This document shows positions 1-10,371 of a DNA stretch of 64,000 bases, piece by piece (position 1 is the stretch's first letter; the number at the start of each line of letters is the position of its first letter). This stretch comes from Azospirillum brasilense (GTDB lineage: Bacteria > Pseudomonadota > Alphaproteobacteria > Azospirillales > Azospirillaceae): positions 62,001 to 126,000 of the forward strand of contig NZ_VITH01000007.1 of NCBI RefSeq assembly GCF_007827815.1, read 5' to 3'. The notes below the pieces were generated by a model. It saw only the letters and a program-made list of their open reading frames with translations. It was not told the DNA's origin and searched no databases. The translations under genes were made by a program, and so were the position numbers.

Positions 1-1350
1 CAGGCCGGCGCCGTGCTCGTCGATTCGGAAGGGCGCGCCCTGATCGCCGCCATCACCGAGGCGGCCCAGGCCTTCGACCGGGAGTTCGCCGCCCTGGTCA
101 CCACCAGCGAGAACCAGCGCACCGCCTCCAAGACCATGGCCAAGGCGGCCGGCGACGTCAGCGAGCAGGTGGCCCGTCTCGTCTCCATCCAGCGCGACGA
201 CCGCGAGAACGGGCGCAGCGGGGCGGAGCTGATCATCATCATCGGCGCCGCCGTGGCGCTGGCGCTCGGCGTGCTGATGGCGTGGATCATCGACCGCGCC
301 ATCACCCACCCGATGCACGCCATGACCAAGGCGATGGGGCGGCTGGCCGAGGGCGACCTGACGGTGGACATCCCCGGCAGCAGCCGCAAGGACGAGCTGC
401 GCGCCATGGCCGAGGCGCTCAGCGTCTTCAAGGAGAACGCCCTGGAGATGCAGCGCATGGAGGGCGAGCGGGAGGAGATGCGCCGGCAGATCGACGCCGA
501 CCGCCGCCGCACCATGAACGAGTTCGCCAACGGCTTCGAGCAGGCGGTGTCGGGCGTCGTCCAGTCGCTGACTGAATCCGCCGGCAACCTCGGCCGCGAC
601 GCGCAGGAGATGTCGTCGGACGCGGCCCTGACCACCGCCAAGTCGAGCGCCGTCGCCGCGGCGTCGGAACAGGCGTCAAGCAACGTGCAGACCGTCGCCG
701 CGGCGGCGGAGGAGCTGTCCTCCTCCATCGCCGAGATTTCCCGTCAGCTCAACAGCAGCTCCCAGGTGGCGGTCGGCGCGGCGGCCAAGGCGACCGAGAC
801 CAACGGCATCGTCGAAGGGCTGGCCGAGGCCGCCCAGCGCATCGGGCAGGTGGTCGACCTGATCGGCGAGATCGCCGAGCAGACCAATCTGCTGGCGCTC
901 AACGCCACCATCGAGGCGGCGCGCGCCGGGGAGGCCGGAAAGGGCTTCGCCGTCGTGGCGACGGAGGTGAAGAACCTCGCCGGGCAGACCGCCAAGGCGA
1001 CCGAGGAGATCTCCAGCCAGGTGGCGCAGATGCAGGCGGCGACGGGCGGGGCGGTGGGCGCCATCCGCACCATCTCCGACGCGGTCGGCACCATCAGCAG
1101 CACGGTGACCGAGATCGCCCGCGCCATGGAGCAGCAGGGGCTCGCCACCCGCGAGATCGCCCAGAACGTCAACCAGGCCGCCGAGGGCACGCAGGAGGTG
1201 ATGCACCACATCGCCGAGGTGACCAACGCCGCCACCAAGACCGGGGGAGCCGCCGACGCGGTTCTGGACGCCAGCCGCACCTTGACCCGGCAGGCCGAGC
1301 ATCTGCGGTCCGAGGTGCAGGGCTTCCTCAACAAGGTGCGGACCGCCTGA
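1..1350 (+). CDS. Methyl-accepting chemotaxis protein, 5' truncated
   Basis: Chemoreceptor that senses a signal through an N-terminal domain and controls the CheA kinase from its cytoplasmic tip. The frame is open from the first base, so the true start and the first membrane segment lie outside the window. The visible 449 residues hold the end of a helical sensor region, one transmembrane helix (about 77-97), a HAMP domain (about 98-150) and an MCP signalling coiled coil. The conserved hairpin tip [15 protein letters not shown] lies near residues 287-301. The C-terminus (FLNKVRTA) carries no CheR/CheB docking pentapeptide. The ligand cannot be inferred. Confidence 0.95.
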   Translation, partial: QAGAVLVDSEGRALIAAITEAAQAFDREFAALVTTSENQRTASKTMAKAAGDVSEQVARLVSIQRDDRENGRSGAELIIIIGAAVALALGVLMAWIIDRAITHPMHAMTKAMGRLAEGDLTVDIPGSSRKDELRAMAEALSVFKENALEMQRMEGEREEMRRQIDADRRRTMNEFANGFEQAVSGVVQSLTESAGNLGRDAQEMSSDAALTTAKSSAVAAASEQASSNVQTVAAAAEELSSSIAEISRQLNSSSQVAVGAAAKATETNGIVEGLAEAAQRIGQVVDLIGEIAEQTNLLALNATIEAARAGEAGKGFAVVATEVKNLAGQTAKATEEISSQVAQMQAATGGAVGAIRTISDAVGTISSTVTEIARAMEQQGLATREIAQNVNQAAEGTQEVMHHIAEVTNAATKTGGAADAVLDASRTLTRQAEHLRSEVQGFLNKVRTA

Positions 1351-1479
1351 CGGACGTCCATCCGGGGAGCGGGCCCGCGGGGGGAGGGGGACGAGGCCGA
1401 ATTTTCGCCCGTCCCGTCCCCGTTGCTTTCGCGCGGGGCATCTGTTAAGCCGCGCCGTGCCCCACGGACGTGAGACCTC

Positions 1480-2715
1480 ATGGCCTTCCCCTTGTCACAG
1501 CGCGATTCCACACGGGGAATTCCCGACGCGATTCTTGCGGGAACGGCCGGTCTGCTCGTCGCTCTGCTCGGTCCGCTGGCCGCCATGGCGCCGCGCGGCC
1601 TGCCGGTGTGGGTCATCCTGATCGCCGGTCTGTCGCTGGCCGGTTTGCTCCGCCGCGGCGCCCTGGGGCGGCTTCAGCGGGCGATGCCGGGCACGGCGGT
1701 CGTCCTGGCCTTCCTGGCGCTGGCCACCCTGTCCATCCTGTGGAGCCCGTCGCCGCGCGCCGGCCTGACGGTGGTGGAAATCGGCTATGTCGGTCTCGGC
1801 GCGCTGGCCGGCGGGGCATGGCTGTCCTCGCTGCCGGCGGTGGAGGCGCGCCGCCTGACCGGCCTGTTCCTTCTGGGTGTCTTCGCCGGCGTGCTTCTGT
1901 TCACGGTGGAGGCGGCGCTGGATTTCCCGCTGCACCGCTGGTGGAACCATGTGCCCGCCAACGCCGAGATCGCCGAAAGCAACGTGCCGAAGCGGACGGC
2001 GGTGCTGCTCTGCCTGCTGGTCTGGCCGGCGGCGATGGCGCTCGACCGGGCCGGACGGCGGGGGCTGGCCTTCGTGCTTCCCGCGGTCTTCGCCGGCGCC
2101 TGCCTGCTGTTGACCAGCCGGTCGGCCATGCTGGGGATCGCCGCCGGCGGGGTGGCCTTCGCGCTGGCCGTCTGGTCGCCGCGGCTGGTCCGCGGGGCGC
2201 TCGCCGCGGTCCTCGGCATCGCCTTCACCTTCGTGCTTCCGCTGGTGCTGCTGTTCGACCGCGTGCTGAATCTGGACGGCGCCGATTGGCTGTTCCGATC
2301 CGCCCAGCACCGCGTCGAGATTTGGGGGATGGCCGCCGGCCGGGCGCTGGAAACCCCTGTCTTCGGGCAGGGGATCGACGCCTCCCGGGCGCTCGACCCG
2401 GACGGGGCGGTGTCGCGTTTCGGCACGCTGACCGACAGCCTGCTGCCGCTGCATCCCCACAACGCCTTCCTCCAGGTCTGGCTGGAGCTCGGCGCGGTCG
2501 GGGCGGCGCTGGCTCTGGCGGCGGCCCTGCTGCTCCTGCTCGGCACCGGCCGGATGGAGCGGCGCCTGCAACCCTTCGCGCTGGCCCTTTTCGCGTCGGC
2601 GCTGGCGATGGCGAGCACGGCCTACGGGATCTGGCAGGCGTGGTGGATGGGCGGCATGCTGGCCGCCGGCCTGATGCTCCGGCTGGCCGCCCGCACCCCG
2701 GTGGGGGGCGAATGA
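1480..2715 (+). CDS. O-antigen ligase/polymerase-like membrane protein
   Basis: A 411-residue, strongly hydrophobic protein with about ten or more membrane segments and a large loop near residues 270-335, which holds the PHNAFLQVWLELG signature of the Wzy/WaaL (O-antigen ligase) family. Members join or polymerise polysaccharide units on a lipid carrier at the periplasmic face. Its stop overlaps the start of the following glycosyltransferase gene (ATGA at 2712-2715), so the two are probably translated together. The exact substrate (O-antigen, capsule or exopolysaccharide) is not known. Confidence 0.8.
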   Translation: MAFPLSQRDSTRGIPDAILAGTAGLLVALLGPLAAMAPRGLPVWVILIAGLSLAGLLRRGALGRLQRAMPGTAVVLAFLALATLSILWSPSPRAGLTVVEIGYVGLGALAGGAWLSSLPAVEARRLTGLFLLGVFAGVLLFTVEAALDFPLHRWWNHVPANAEIAESNVPKRTAVLLCLLVWPAAMALDRAGRRGLAFVLPAVFAGACLLLTSRSAMLGIAAGGVAFALAVWSPRLVRGALAAVLGIAFTFVLPLVLLFDRVLNLDGADWLFRSAQHRVEIWGMAAGRALETPVFGQGIDASRALDPDGAVSRFGTLTDSLLPLHPHNAFLQVWLELGAVGAALALAAALLLLLGTGRMERRLQPFALALFASALAMASTAYGIWQAWWMGGMLAAGLMLRLAARTPVGGE

Positions 2716-3656
2716 CGGGAACGTTCGGCAACGGCCGCCGCCGCATCCTGATCATCAAGCTGGGGGCCTTCGGCGACTTCTTCCTGGCCCAGACCGCCTT
2801 CTCCGCCATCCGGCGGCATCACGCCGCCGATCATCTCGCGCTGCTGACCCTGCCGTCCCTGGCCCCGCTCGCCCGCCTCAGCGGCCTGTTCGACGAGGTT
2901 CTGGAGGACCCGCGCGGCCGTTCCATCGGCGCCTATCGGCGGGTTCGCCGCCTGCTGCGCGCCGGGCGCTTCGACCGGGTCTACGATCTCCAGGCGCAGC
3001 CGCGCACCGACCGCTATTTCTGGCTGCTCGCCCCCGGTCCGTGGCCGGAATGGTCGGGCACGGCCTGGGGCGCCTCGAACCGCGACAAGTATCCGGGGCG
3101 GCGCAAGGTGCCGGTGATCGAGCGCTACACCCGGCAGTTGGCGCCCTTCGGAATCGTGCCCGACGCGGTGCCGGACCTGTCCTGGCTCGATGCCGACACC
3201 GGCGGGTTCGGCATCGCCGCGCCCTACGCCCTGCTGATCCCCGGCTCCTCCCCGGGACGCCCCGACAAGCGCTGGCCGGTGGAGCGCTACGGCGAACTGG
3301 CGCGTGCGCTGGCCGCGCGCGGCATCACGCCGGTCGTGCTGGGCACCGCCATCGAGGCGGACCTCGCCCGGGCCATTGTGGACGCCTGTCCGCAGGCGGT
3401 GGACCTGACCAGCCGCACCGGCGTGCCGGAAATCGCCGGGCTGGCCCGCCGGGCCTGGGCGACGGTTGGCAACGACACCGGCCCCACCCATCTGGTCGCG
3501 GCCGTCGGCGGTCCCGTGCTGGGCCTTTTCTGCGACGCCTCCATCCCCATCCACGCCAACGGGCCGCGCATGGTCGTCCACCACCGTCCGTCCTTCGCCG
3601 ACATGGACGTGGCCGGCGTGCTGGCGGCGATCGATGCTCTTCCGCCGAACCGCTAG
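2712..3656 (+). CDS. Glycosyltransferase family 9 (heptosyltransferase-like)
   Basis: A 314-residue GT-B fold transferase of the ADP-heptose:LPS heptosyltransferase family. Seen in the sequence: the N-terminal RILIIKLGAFGDFF block, a mid-protein PGSSPGRPDKRWP motif, and the C-terminal GNDTGPTHLVAAVGGPVLGLF nucleotide-sugar block. The ATG at 2712 overlaps the upstream stop. With the ligase-like gene before it and the flippase-like gene after it, it probably forms a small envelope-glycan operon. Whether the donor is a heptose or another sugar is undetermined. Confidence 0.88.
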   Translation: MTGTFGNGRRRILIIKLGAFGDFFLAQTAFSAIRRHHAADHLALLTLPSLAPLARLSGLFDEVLEDPRGRSIGAYRRVRRLLRAGRFDRVYDLQAQPRTDRYFWLLAPGPWPEWSGTAWGASNRDKYPGRRKVPVIERYTRQLAPFGIVPDAVPDLSWLDADTGGFGIAAPYALLIPGSSPGRPDKRWPVERYGELARALAARGITPVVLGTAIEADLARAIVDACPQAVDLTSRTGVPEIAGLARRAWATVGNDTGPTHLVAAVGGPVLGLFCDASIPIHANGPRMVVHHRPSFADMDVAGVLAAIDALPPNR

Positions 3657-3683
3657 TGTGCCGCCGATCATGTTGCAGGAGCC

Positions 3684-4679
3684 ATGAAGGATTTGAGCAG
3701 ACAGGACGCCAGCGCCATGCCCGCCGATGCGGTCACCCTGCCCGCCGGAAAGCCGGGTGGACGCCTGATGCTGCTCGCCAAGCTGGCGGTGACCCTGGCG
3801 GTTCTCGGCGTGCTGGGCGCCAAGGCCGACTGGCCGGCCCTGCTGGCGCGGGTCGCCGGAGCGGACCCGGCTTGGCTGGCCGCCGGCTTCCTGGCCAAGT
3901 TTCTGTCGGTGGTCTGCGCGGCCGAGCGTTGGCGCGACTCCCTGTGGGCCGCCGGCGAGCGGGTCTCGCACGGGCTGGCGATGCGGCTGATGTTCACCGG
4001 CCTGTTCTTCGGGCAGGTGCTGCCGGGCGCGCTGGGCGGCGACGTGGTGCGCGGCTGGCTGACCTACCGGGGCGGCGCGTCCTCCGCCGCCGTGGTGCTG
4101 GCGCTGGTTCTGGACCGGCTGCTGGCGCTGGTCGGCTGCATCCTGCTGCTGTTCCTCGGCCTGCCGCATCTGGTCGCCACCGCGCCGCCCGCGGTTGCCT
4201 GGGCCGGGCCGGCGGCGGTCCTGCTGCTCGCGGTCGCCATGGTCGTTGGGCTCCAGGCGGACCGCCTGCCGCTGCCGGACGTCCTGCTGCGCCCGCCGGT
4301 GCGGGCGGCGCAGGCGCAGGTGGCCCGCCTGCGCGTGGCGCTGCTCGGCCGCGCGGCGTTGGCCGGGCTGCTGCACAGCGCGGCGGTGCATCTGTGCACC
4401 GTGTTCGCGGTGATCGCCTACGCCCAGGCCCTGGGCATTCCCGTGCGGGTTCTGGACGCGCTGGCCGTGGTGCCGATGACCATCTTCGCGGCGGCCCTGC
4501 CGATCTCGCTGAACGGCTGGGGCGTGCGGGAGGGAGCCTTCGTCGCCGGTTTCGCGCTCTACGGTCTCGGGGCCACCGACGCGCTGGCTCTGTCGCTGAT
4601 GATCGGCCTGTCGGTCACCCTGTCGTCGCTGCCCGGCGGCCTGCTCTGGCTCAGCCTGAAGGGCTCTGCGCGCTCCTGA
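3684..4679 (+). CDS. Lysylphosphatidylglycerol synthase TM-region/flippase-like protein
   Basis: A 331-residue integral membrane protein of the UPF0104/LPG_synthase_TM family, whose members resemble the lipid-flippase half of MprF and glycolipid flippases. It has about seven or eight hydrophobic segments and the family blocks GQVLPGALGGDVVRGW (near 110-127) and PISLNGWGVREGAF (near 273-286). A Shine-Dalgarno AGGAG lies just before the ATG. It follows the glycosyltransferase gene by 27 bases, so a role in lipid or glycan movement is plausible but inferred. Its 3' end overlaps the convergent queG gene by 29 bases. Confidence 0.8.
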   Translation: MKDLSRQDASAMPADAVTLPAGKPGGRLMLLAKLAVTLAVLGVLGAKADWPALLARVAGADPAWLAAGFLAKFLSVVCAAERWRDSLWAAGERVSHGLAMRLMFTGLFFGQVLPGALGGDVVRGWLTYRGGASSAAVVLALVLDRLLALVGCILLLFLGLPHLVATAPPAVAWAGPAAVLLLAVAMVVGLQADRLPLPDVLLRPPVRAAQAQVARLRVALLGRAALAGLLHSAAVHLCTVFAVIAYAQALGIPVRVLDALAVVPMTIFAAALPISLNGWGVREGAFVAGFALYGLGATDALALSLMIGLSVTLSSLPGGLLWLSLKGSARS

Positions 4680-5712
4680 GCCGGCCCAGCGCCCAGCCCG
4701 CGGCGTCGCACACCACCTCGCTGGAGTCCTCGAGTAGCCACTCGGCCACCGCGGCGTGGCGGGCGTCGCCGCTGTTGCCCAGGGCCACCAGCACGTTGCG
4801 CACGAAGCGGTCGCGGCCGATCCGCTTGATCGGCGAGCCGCTGAACACCTGCCGGAACCCCGCGTCGTCCAACTGCGCCAGATCGGCCAGCCGCGGCGCC
4901 GTCAGCTCCGCCCGCGGCAGGAAGGCCGCCTCGCGCGAGCGCCTGGCGAACTTGTTCCACGGGCAGGCGGCCAGGCAATCGTCGCAGCCGTAGATGCGGT
5001 TGCCCATCAGCGGGCGCAGCTCCTCGGGGATCGGCCCCTTGTGCTCAATGGTCAGGTAGGAGATGCAGCGCCGCGCGTCCAACTGGTTGGGGGCGGGAAA
5101 AGCGGCGGTGGGGCAGGCGTCCAGGCAGCGGCGGCACTGGCCGCAGCGGTCCACCCCCGGCGGGTCCGGTGGCAGCTCCAGCGTCGTGTAGACCTCGCCC
5201 AGGAACAGCCAGGAGCCGTGGGTGCGCGACACGAGGTTGGTGTGCTTGCCCTGCCAGCCCAGTCCGGCCTTCTCGGCCAGCGGCTTCTCCATCACCGGGG
5301 CGGTGTCGACGAAGACCTTCAGCTCCGCCTTGAAGCGGTGGGCGATCCATTGGCCCAGCGTCTTCAGCCGGCCCTTGATGAGGTCGTGATAGTCGCGGTT
5401 CTTCGCATAGACCGACACGATGCCGCGGTCGGGATGCTCCAGCAGGGCGCGCGGGTCCTCCGCCGGGGCGTAGCTGGTGCCGAGCGCGATGACGGTGCGG
5501 GCCTCCGGCCACAGGGCCTGGGGATGGACGCGACGGTCGGCCTTGTCGTCCATCCAGCCCATGTCGCCGTGCCGGCCCTGGCGCAGGAATTCGGCCAGCC
5601 GTTCCCTAGCCTCCGGACCCAGCTCCGCCCGCGCGAAACCCACCGCGTCGAAGCCCAGCGACAGGGCGCGGTCGCGGATCGCTTCACGGGTGGAGGTGGT
5701 GGGGTCGGACAT
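4651..5712 (-). CDS. queG: Epoxyqueuosine reductase QueG
   Basis: A 353-residue cobalamin- and iron-sulfur-dependent enzyme that performs the last step of queuosine synthesis in tRNA, reducing epoxyqueuosine to queuosine. Visible: two 4Fe-4S clusters with Cys190/193/196/200 (CGQCRRCLDAC) and a second group around Cys243/246/250 (CDDCLAACPW), the VDTAPVMEK block with the likely catalytic Asp136, and a C-terminal HEAT-like repeat (about 305-345). It is the last gene of a queA-tgt-queF-queG run on this strand, 69 bases after queF, with a small GC palindrome in the gap. Confidence 0.96.
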   Translation of the reverse strand: MSDPTTSTREAIRDRALSLGFDAVGFARAELGPEARERLAEFLRQGRHGDMGWMDDKADRRVHPQALWPEARTVIALGTSYAPAEDPRALLEHPDRGIVSVYAKNRDYHDLIKGRLKTLGQWIAHRFKAELKVFVDTAPVMEKPLAEKAGLGWQGKHTNLVSRTHGSWLFLGEVYTTLELPPDPPGVDRCGQCRRCLDACPTAAFPAPNQLDARRCISYLTIEHKGPIPEELRPLMGNRIYGCDDCLAACPWNKFARRSREAAFLPRAELTAPRLADLAQLDDAGFRQVFSGSPIKRIGRDRFVRNVLVALGNSGDARHAAVAEWLLEDSSEVVCDAAGWALGRLRSAQSPSG

Positions 5713-5733
5713 GGTGATGGCTTGATCGCTTAG

Positions 5734-5756
5734 CCCTCTCCCCAGAGGGGAGAGGG
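5734..5756. repeat. GC-rich palindrome (member of dispersed family)
   Basis: A perfect 10-base inverted repeat, CCCTCTCCCC / GGGGAGAGGG, with a 3-base loop, lies between queF and queG. It resembles the GAGGG/CCCTC palindromes at 27991, 47045, 50740 and 54349. It has no T-tract, so it is more likely a REP-type element than a terminator. Confidence 0.6.
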
Positions 5757-5781
5757 GATTTGGGAGGGTTACACTCCCGGA

Positions 5782-6246
5782 TCAGCCGCGGCCGCGGTAG
5801 GTTTGGACGTCCTGCGACGGAATCCACACGCCCTTCGGCGGTTCGCCGGTGGCGTAGAACACGTCGATGGGGATGCCGCCGCGCGGGTACCAATAGCCGC
5901 CGATGCGCAGCCACACCGGCTTCAGCTCGTCCACCAGACGCTTGCCGATGCCGACCGTGCAGGCCTCGTGGAAGGCGCCGTGGTTGCGGAAGCTGGTCAG
6001 GAACAGCTTGAGCGACTTCGACTCCACCAGCCACTCGCCCGGCACGTAGTCGATGACCAGATGGGCGAAGTCCGGCTGGCCGGTGATCGGGCAGAGCGAG
6101 GTGAACTCCGGCGCGGTGAAGCGTACGACGTAGTTCTCACCGGGGTTCGGATTCGGCACGCGCTCCAGCACCGCCTCCTCCGGCGTCTTCGGCTGGACGG
6201 TGGCGCCGCCGAGCTGGGTCAGGCCGGCGTAGATGTTCTCAGACAT
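5782..6246 (-). CDS. queF: NADPH-dependent preQ0 reductase QueF (type I)
   Basis: A 154-residue cytosolic enzyme that reduces the nitrile of 7-cyano-7-deazaguanine (preQ0) to the aminomethyl group of preQ1. The nucleophile Cys52 sits in [10 protein letters not shown] with the acid Asp59, and the QueF signature ESKSLK is at 75-80. The length matches the short unimodular type I form. It overlaps tgt by 8 bases, which indicates translational coupling in the queuosine cluster. Confidence 0.97.
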   Translation of the reverse strand: MSENIYAGLTQLGGATVQPKTPEEAVLERVPNPNPGENYVVRFTAPEFTSLCPITGQPDFAHLVIDYVPGEWLVESKSLKLFLTSFRNHGAFHEACTVGIGKRLVDELKPVWLRIGGYWYPRGGIPIDVFYATGEPPKGVWIPSQDVQTYRGRG

Positions 6247-7444
6247 CGGCGGATTCCTTCTTGGCGGGCTTCGCCGGCTTGGCCGGCTTCACCTTCAGGT
6301 GGGCCAGCGGGTCTTCGGTGGCCGGGATGTCGCCCTCGTTCAGGCGGGCCTCCAGCGCGCCCGCGACCTCGTCGAAGCGGCCGTCCTCGATGGCCTGCCG
6401 AAGCTCGGCCATCAGGTCCTGGTAGTAATGCAGGTTGTGCCAAGTCAGCAGCATCGGCCCCAGCATCTCGCCCGCCTTGAACAGGTGGTGCAGATAGGCG
6501 CGGCTGTGGTTGCGGCACGCCGGGCAGCCGCACTCCTCGTCGAGCGGGCGCTCGTCGTGGGCGTGGCGGGCGTTGCGGATGTTGATGGTGCCGCGCCGCA
6601 CGAAGGCCTGACCGGTGCGGCCCGAGCGGGTGGGCATCACGCAGTCGAACATGTCGACGCCGCGCCGCACCGCACCGATCAGGTCGCTGGGACGGCCGAC
6701 GCCCATCAGGTAGCGCGGGCGCTCCTTGACCATCAGCGGTTCGGTGAAGTCGAGCACGGTGAACATCGTCTCCTGGCCCTCGCCCACGGCCAGCCCGCCG
6801 ATGGCGTAGCCGTCAAAGCCGATGTCGGACAGGGCCGCCACGCTCTCCGCCCGTAGGTCGGCGTAGACGCCGCCCTGGACGATGCCGAACAGGCCGTAGC
6901 CGGGCCGCTCGACGAAGGCGTCCTTGCTGCGCTTGGCCCAGCGCATCGACAGGCGCATGGAGGAAGCGGCCTGGGCCTCCGTCGCCGGGAAGGGGGTGCA
7001 CTCGTCCAGGCACATGGTGATGTTGCTGTCCAGCAGATGCTGGATCTGGATCGAGCGTTCCGGCGTCAGATGGTGCTTGCTCCCGTCGAGGTGGGATTTG
7101 AAGGTCACCCCCTCCTCGGTCATGGTGCGCAGGTCCGACAGGGACATGACCTGGAAGCCGCCGCTGTCCGTCAGGATCGGCTTGTCCCAGTTCATGAAGC
7201 GGTGCAGGCCGCCCAACTGCCCGACGCGCTCCGCCGTGGGGCGCAGCATCAGGTGGTAGGTGTTGCCCAGCAGGATTTCCGCGCCGGTGGACTTGACCGC
7301 GTCGCTGGTCATCGCCTTGACGGTGGCGGCGGTGCCCACGGGCATGAAGGCCGGCGTGTTGATGACGCCGTGCGCGGTGGAGACCCGCCCGCGCCGGGCG
7401 CGCCCGTCGGTCTTCAGAAGCTCGAACCCGATCCCGGTCATCAC
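6239..7444 (-). CDS. tgt: Queuine tRNA-ribosyltransferase (TGT)
   Basis: A 401-residue base-exchange enzyme that replaces guanine-34 of GUN-anticodon tRNAs with preQ1. Seen: the general acid/base Asp93 in DSGGFQ, the nucleophile in [13 protein letters not shown] (Asp267), and the zinc site Cys305, Cys307, Cys310 and His336. The C-terminus is Lys/Pro/Ala rich. It overlaps queA by 4 bases and queF by 8 bases, so all three are probably co-translated. Confidence 0.97.
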   Translation of the reverse strand: MMTGIGFELLKTDGRARRGRVSTAHGVINTPAFMPVGTAATVKAMTSDAVKSTGAEILLGNTYHLMLRPTAERVGQLGGLHRFMNWDKPILTDSGGFQVMSLSDLRTMTEEGVTFKSHLDGSKHHLTPERSIQIQHLLDSNITMCLDECTPFPATEAQAASSMRLSMRWAKRSKDAFVERPGYGLFGIVQGGVYADLRAESVAALSDIGFDGYAIGGLAVGEGQETMFTVLDFTEPLMVKERPRYLMGVGRPSDLIGAVRRGVDMFDCVMPTRSGRTGQAFVRRGTINIRNARHAHDERPLDEECGCPACRNHSRAYLHHLFKAGEMLGPMLLTWHNLHYYQDLMAELRQAIEDGRFDEVAGALEARLNEGDIPATEDPLAHLKVKPAKPAKPAKKESADV

Positions 7445-8460
7445 ACCCTCCGGAGCAGCGACGCGTCGCCGTAGCTGAAGAAACGATAGTTCTGGCCGAT
7501 GGCGTGCGCGTAGGCCGCCTTCATCCTGTCCATGCCCGCGAAGGCGCAGACCAGCATGAACAGGGTGGAGCGGGGCAGGTGGAAGTTGGTCACCAGAAGG
7601 TCCACGATCTTGAAGCGGTAGCCGGGGGTGATGAAGATGTCGGTGTCGCCGCTGAAGGCCCGGATGCTGCGGTCGTCCAACCCCGCCGTCTCCAGGATGC
7701 GCAGCGCCGTGGTGCCGACCGAGACGATCCGCCCGCCCGCGGCGCGGGTGGCGTTGATGGCCTCGGCGGTCTCAGGGGAGATTTCGCCCCACTCGCTGTG
7801 CATGCGGTGCTCGGCGATGTCGTCCACCTTGACCGGCAGGAAGGTGCCGGCCCCGACATGCAGCGTCACCGGCACGCGGCGGATGCCGCGCGCGTCGAGC
7901 GCCGCCAGAAGCTCCGGCGTGAAGTGCAGCCCGGCGGTGGGGGCGGCGACGGCGCCCTCGCGCGCGGCGAAGACGGTCTGGTAGTCCGCCGCGTCCTGCT
8001 CGTCCGCCTCGCGCCGGATGTAGGGGGGCAGGGGCATCCGGCCGTGGCGGTGCAGCGCCTCCATCAGCGCCGGCCCGCCCTTGGAGAAGCGCAGGCGCAC
8101 CTCCATCCCGTCCTTGGCGACGACTTCCGCCGCGAAATCCTCGGCGATGGCGATCACGTCGCCGGGCTTCAGCCGCTTGCCGGGACGGGCGAAGGTCGCC
8201 CATTCCCGCTCACCCTCGCGCTTGTGGAGCGTGATCTCCACCCGCACCTCGCCGCGCCGGCCGTCCAGCCGGGCGGGGATGACGCGGGTGTCGTTGACGA
8301 CCATCAGGTCGCCCGGCTCCAGCAGGGCGGGCAGGTCGCGGACGGTGCGGTCGTGCAGACGCTCCGCCACGTCGAGCAGACGGGCGGCGTCACGCGGCTT
8401 GGCCGGATGCTCGGCGATGCGGTCCGGCGGAAGGTCGAAGTCGAAATCGGCGGTCTTCAT
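7441..8460 (-). CDS. queA: S-adenosylmethionine:tRNA ribosyltransferase-isomerase QueA
   Basis: A 339-residue enzyme that transfers the ribosyl group of SAM to preQ1 in tRNA, forming epoxyqueuosine. Family blocks seen: [13 protein letters not shown] at the start, [24 protein letters not shown] in the centre and [18 protein letters not shown] near the end. It is the first gene of the queuosine cluster. Together with tgt, queF and queG it covers the steps from preQ0 to queuosine; the preQ0-forming genes are not in the window. Confidence 0.97.
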   Translation of the reverse strand: MKTADFDFDLPPDRIAEHPAKPRDAARLLDVAERLHDRTVRDLPALLEPGDLMVVNDTRVIPARLDGRRGEVRVEITLHKREGEREWATFARPGKRLKPGDVIAIAEDFAAEVVAKDGMEVRLRFSKGGPALMEALHRHGRMPLPPYIRREADEQDAADYQTVFAAREGAVAAPTAGLHFTPELLAALDARGIRRVPVTLHVGAGTFLPVKVDDIAEHRMHSEWGEISPETAEAINATRAAGGRIVSVGTTALRILETAGLDDRSIRAFSGDTDIFITPGYRFKIVDLLVTNFHLPRSTLFMLVCAFAGMDRMKAAYAHAIGQNYRFFSYGDASLLRRV

Positions 8461-8517
8461 GGGAGCCGCTCGTATAGACCAAAGCGGTGGGAGGGGGGAA
8501 GCATTACGAGTCGGGGT

Positions 8518-9864
8518 TCATTCGGGCAAAGGAAGGGCCTGGGCGGTCAGGGCGGCGGTCTGGCGGGCGTGCAGGACGTCCACGTCGAAGCCCTGGATCA
8601 TCTCCTGGAACAGCCGGTACCAGTTCACCTCGGCCTGGAGATGCAGGAAGACGGAGCCCAGCCCGATGGCCGCGCGGTCCATGAAGACGAACTCCCGCGG
8701 CACCTCCACCCCGCCGACGCGGCGCAGCTCGGCATGGACCTTGGCGGCGGTCTCGCGGCCGTAATGGCCGGAGTTGGTTTCCTCGATGCGGCGGCTGCGG
8801 TCGTCCATGATCGGGGCGTAGACGAAGCGCGCCCAGATGTTCAGAACGTCCACCAGCTCCTTGGTCGGGTTGGCGAAGCCCCAGGTGCGGTAGGCCTCCA
8901 CCGCCTTGTCCTGGTTGCCGGTCTGCAGCGCGTCGTAGAGATCGATCACCCCCTTCACGAAGCGGGCCGGGAAGACGCGGATGCAGCCGAAATCCAGCAG
9001 GTTGATCCCGCGGTCGGGCCGCACCGTGTAGTTCCCCAGATGCGGGTCGCCGTGGATGATGCCGTAGCCGTAGAAGGGCACGTACCAAGCCCGGAACATG
9101 TTCATCGCCAGCGCGTCGCGGGCGTCCGGATGGTCCTTGACGAAGTCCAGGATCTTGCGCCCCTCCACCCATTCCAGCGTCAGCAGGCGCCGGGTGGAGA
9201 GGTCGGGCACCACCGCCGGCACATGAACGCCGGAGGTGTCGGCCAGCATGGCGCGGTAGAGGCGGGCGTGCTTGGCCTCGCGCTCGTAATCCAGCTCCTC
9301 GCGCAGCCGGGCGCCGATCTCCGCCTGGATCTGCTTGGTGGAGATGGCGCTGTCGGTGCGCTCGAAGATGGCGAAGATCAGGCCGAGCTGGCGCAGGTCC
9401 GCCTCCACGGCGGAGGCCATGTCCGGATACTGGAGCTTGCAGGCGAGGTTCTGCCCGTTCAGCCCGACGGCCCGGTGCACCTGCCCCAGCGAGGCCGCCG
9501 CCGCCGCTGTCTGTTCGAAGTGCCGGAAGCGCTTGTGCCAGGCGGGACCCAACTCGCTTGCCATGCGGCGCTTGACGAAGGGCCAGCCCATCGACGGCGC
9601 GTCGGCCTGGAGCTGAGACAGCTCCTGCACATACTCGCGGGGCAGTGCGTCGGGGATGGTGGACAGCAGTTGCGCCACCTTCATCAGCGGACCTTTCAGC
9701 CCGCCCAGCGCGGCGCGCAGTTCGGCGGCGTGGCGATCCCGTTCCAGGGGGATGCCCAGCACCCGTTCTCCGGCGAAACGGGCCGCAAGGCCCCCCACGG
9801 CGGTCCCGACCCGCGCATACCGCGCGATCCGGCCGCCCAGCCTGTTCTCATCCGTGTTCGGCAT
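8518..9864 (-). CDS. ABC1/AarF (UbiB) family atypical kinase
   Basis: A 448-residue protein of the UbiB/COQ8 atypical kinase family, which assists ubiquinone synthesis or related lipid functions. Seen: the KxxQ motif KVAQ (62-65), the alanine-rich loop AAAAASLGQ that replaces the usual P-loop (about 120-128), the lysine of ACKLQYP (Lys143), the catalytic HGDPHLGNY and the metal-binding LLDFG. It lacks an obvious C-terminal membrane pair, so it is closer to general ABC1 proteins than to classical UbiB. The gene stands alone, 57 bases upstream of queA on the same strand. Confidence 0.92.
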   Translation of the reverse strand: MPNTDENRLGGRIARYARVGTAVGGLAARFAGERVLGIPLERDRHAAELRAALGGLKGPLMKVAQLLSTIPDALPREYVQELSQLQADAPSMGWPFVKRRMASELGPAWHKRFRHFEQTAAAAASLGQVHRAVGLNGQNLACKLQYPDMASAVEADLRQLGLIFAIFERTDSAISTKQIQAEIGARLREELDYEREAKHARLYRAMLADTSGVHVPAVVPDLSTRRLLTLEWVEGRKILDFVKDHPDARDALAMNMFRAWYVPFYGYGIIHGDPHLGNYTVRPDRGINLLDFGCIRVFPARFVKGVIDLYDALQTGNQDKAVEAYRTWGFANPTKELVDVLNIWARFVYAPIMDDRSRRIEETNSGHYGRETAAKVHAELRRVGGVEVPREFVFMDRAAIGLGSVFLHLQAEVNWYRLFQEMIQGFDVDVLHARQTAALTAQALPLPE

Positions 9865-9915
9865 GCCGAATAGGTGGGTGCGGCGAGGCCGAAAGGCGAG
9901 TCCCCTGGCGTCGCC

Positions 9916-10371
9916 TCAGGTGGCGGGGCCGATCCGGACCAGGCCCGGCAATCCGCTTCGGGCGGCAACTTCCGCCAGTTTGCGGTCAGCGGTCACCAGT
10001 CCCGCGTTCTTCGACCAAGCGAGAGCCAGATAGAGGCAATCGACCAAGGGATGCCGAAGTGTGCCGCTGAGGTCGAGCGCACGCTCCGCCACATCCACCG
10101 CCGGAGTCAGCGTCAGCGGGAGTTGGGCGACCAATCCACGCAGGCGGCCCAAGAGCGTGTCGGCATCCGACGTCTCCAAAGTGCCCGTGTGGACGCGTTT
10201 GGCGAGCGCCGCAGCCACTTCGATGAGCAGAATATCGGGCGCCAGCAGCGGCCTTTCCTGGGCAAGGAACGCAAGTGCGTCTGAGCTTGCGTCTTCCCTG
10301 ATGATCCATTTCACGGCGACACTGGCGTCTACGACGACCGCTTGGCCCGCCACGCTCACCGGTCGCGCCAT
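9916..10371 (-). CDS. PIN-domain toxin (VapC/FitB-like)
   Basis: A 151-residue PIN-domain ribonuclease, the likely toxin of a type II pair. The acidic quartet is complete: Asp15 (VVDASVAVKW), Glu51, Asp111 (HPLVDCLYLALA) and Asp129 (TADRKL). It overlaps the antitoxin-like gene before it by 16 bases. The ATG at 10371 was chosen; a GTG five codons later (Val5) would also keep the domain. The RNA target cannot be deduced. Confidence 0.9.
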   Translation of the reverse strand: MARPVSVAGQAVVVDASVAVKWIIREDASSDALAFLAQERPLLAPDILLIEVAAALAKRVHTGTLETSDADTLLGRLRGLVAQLPLTLTPAVDVAERALDLSGTLRHPLVDCLYLALAWSKNAGLVTADRKLAEVAARSGLPGLVRIGPAT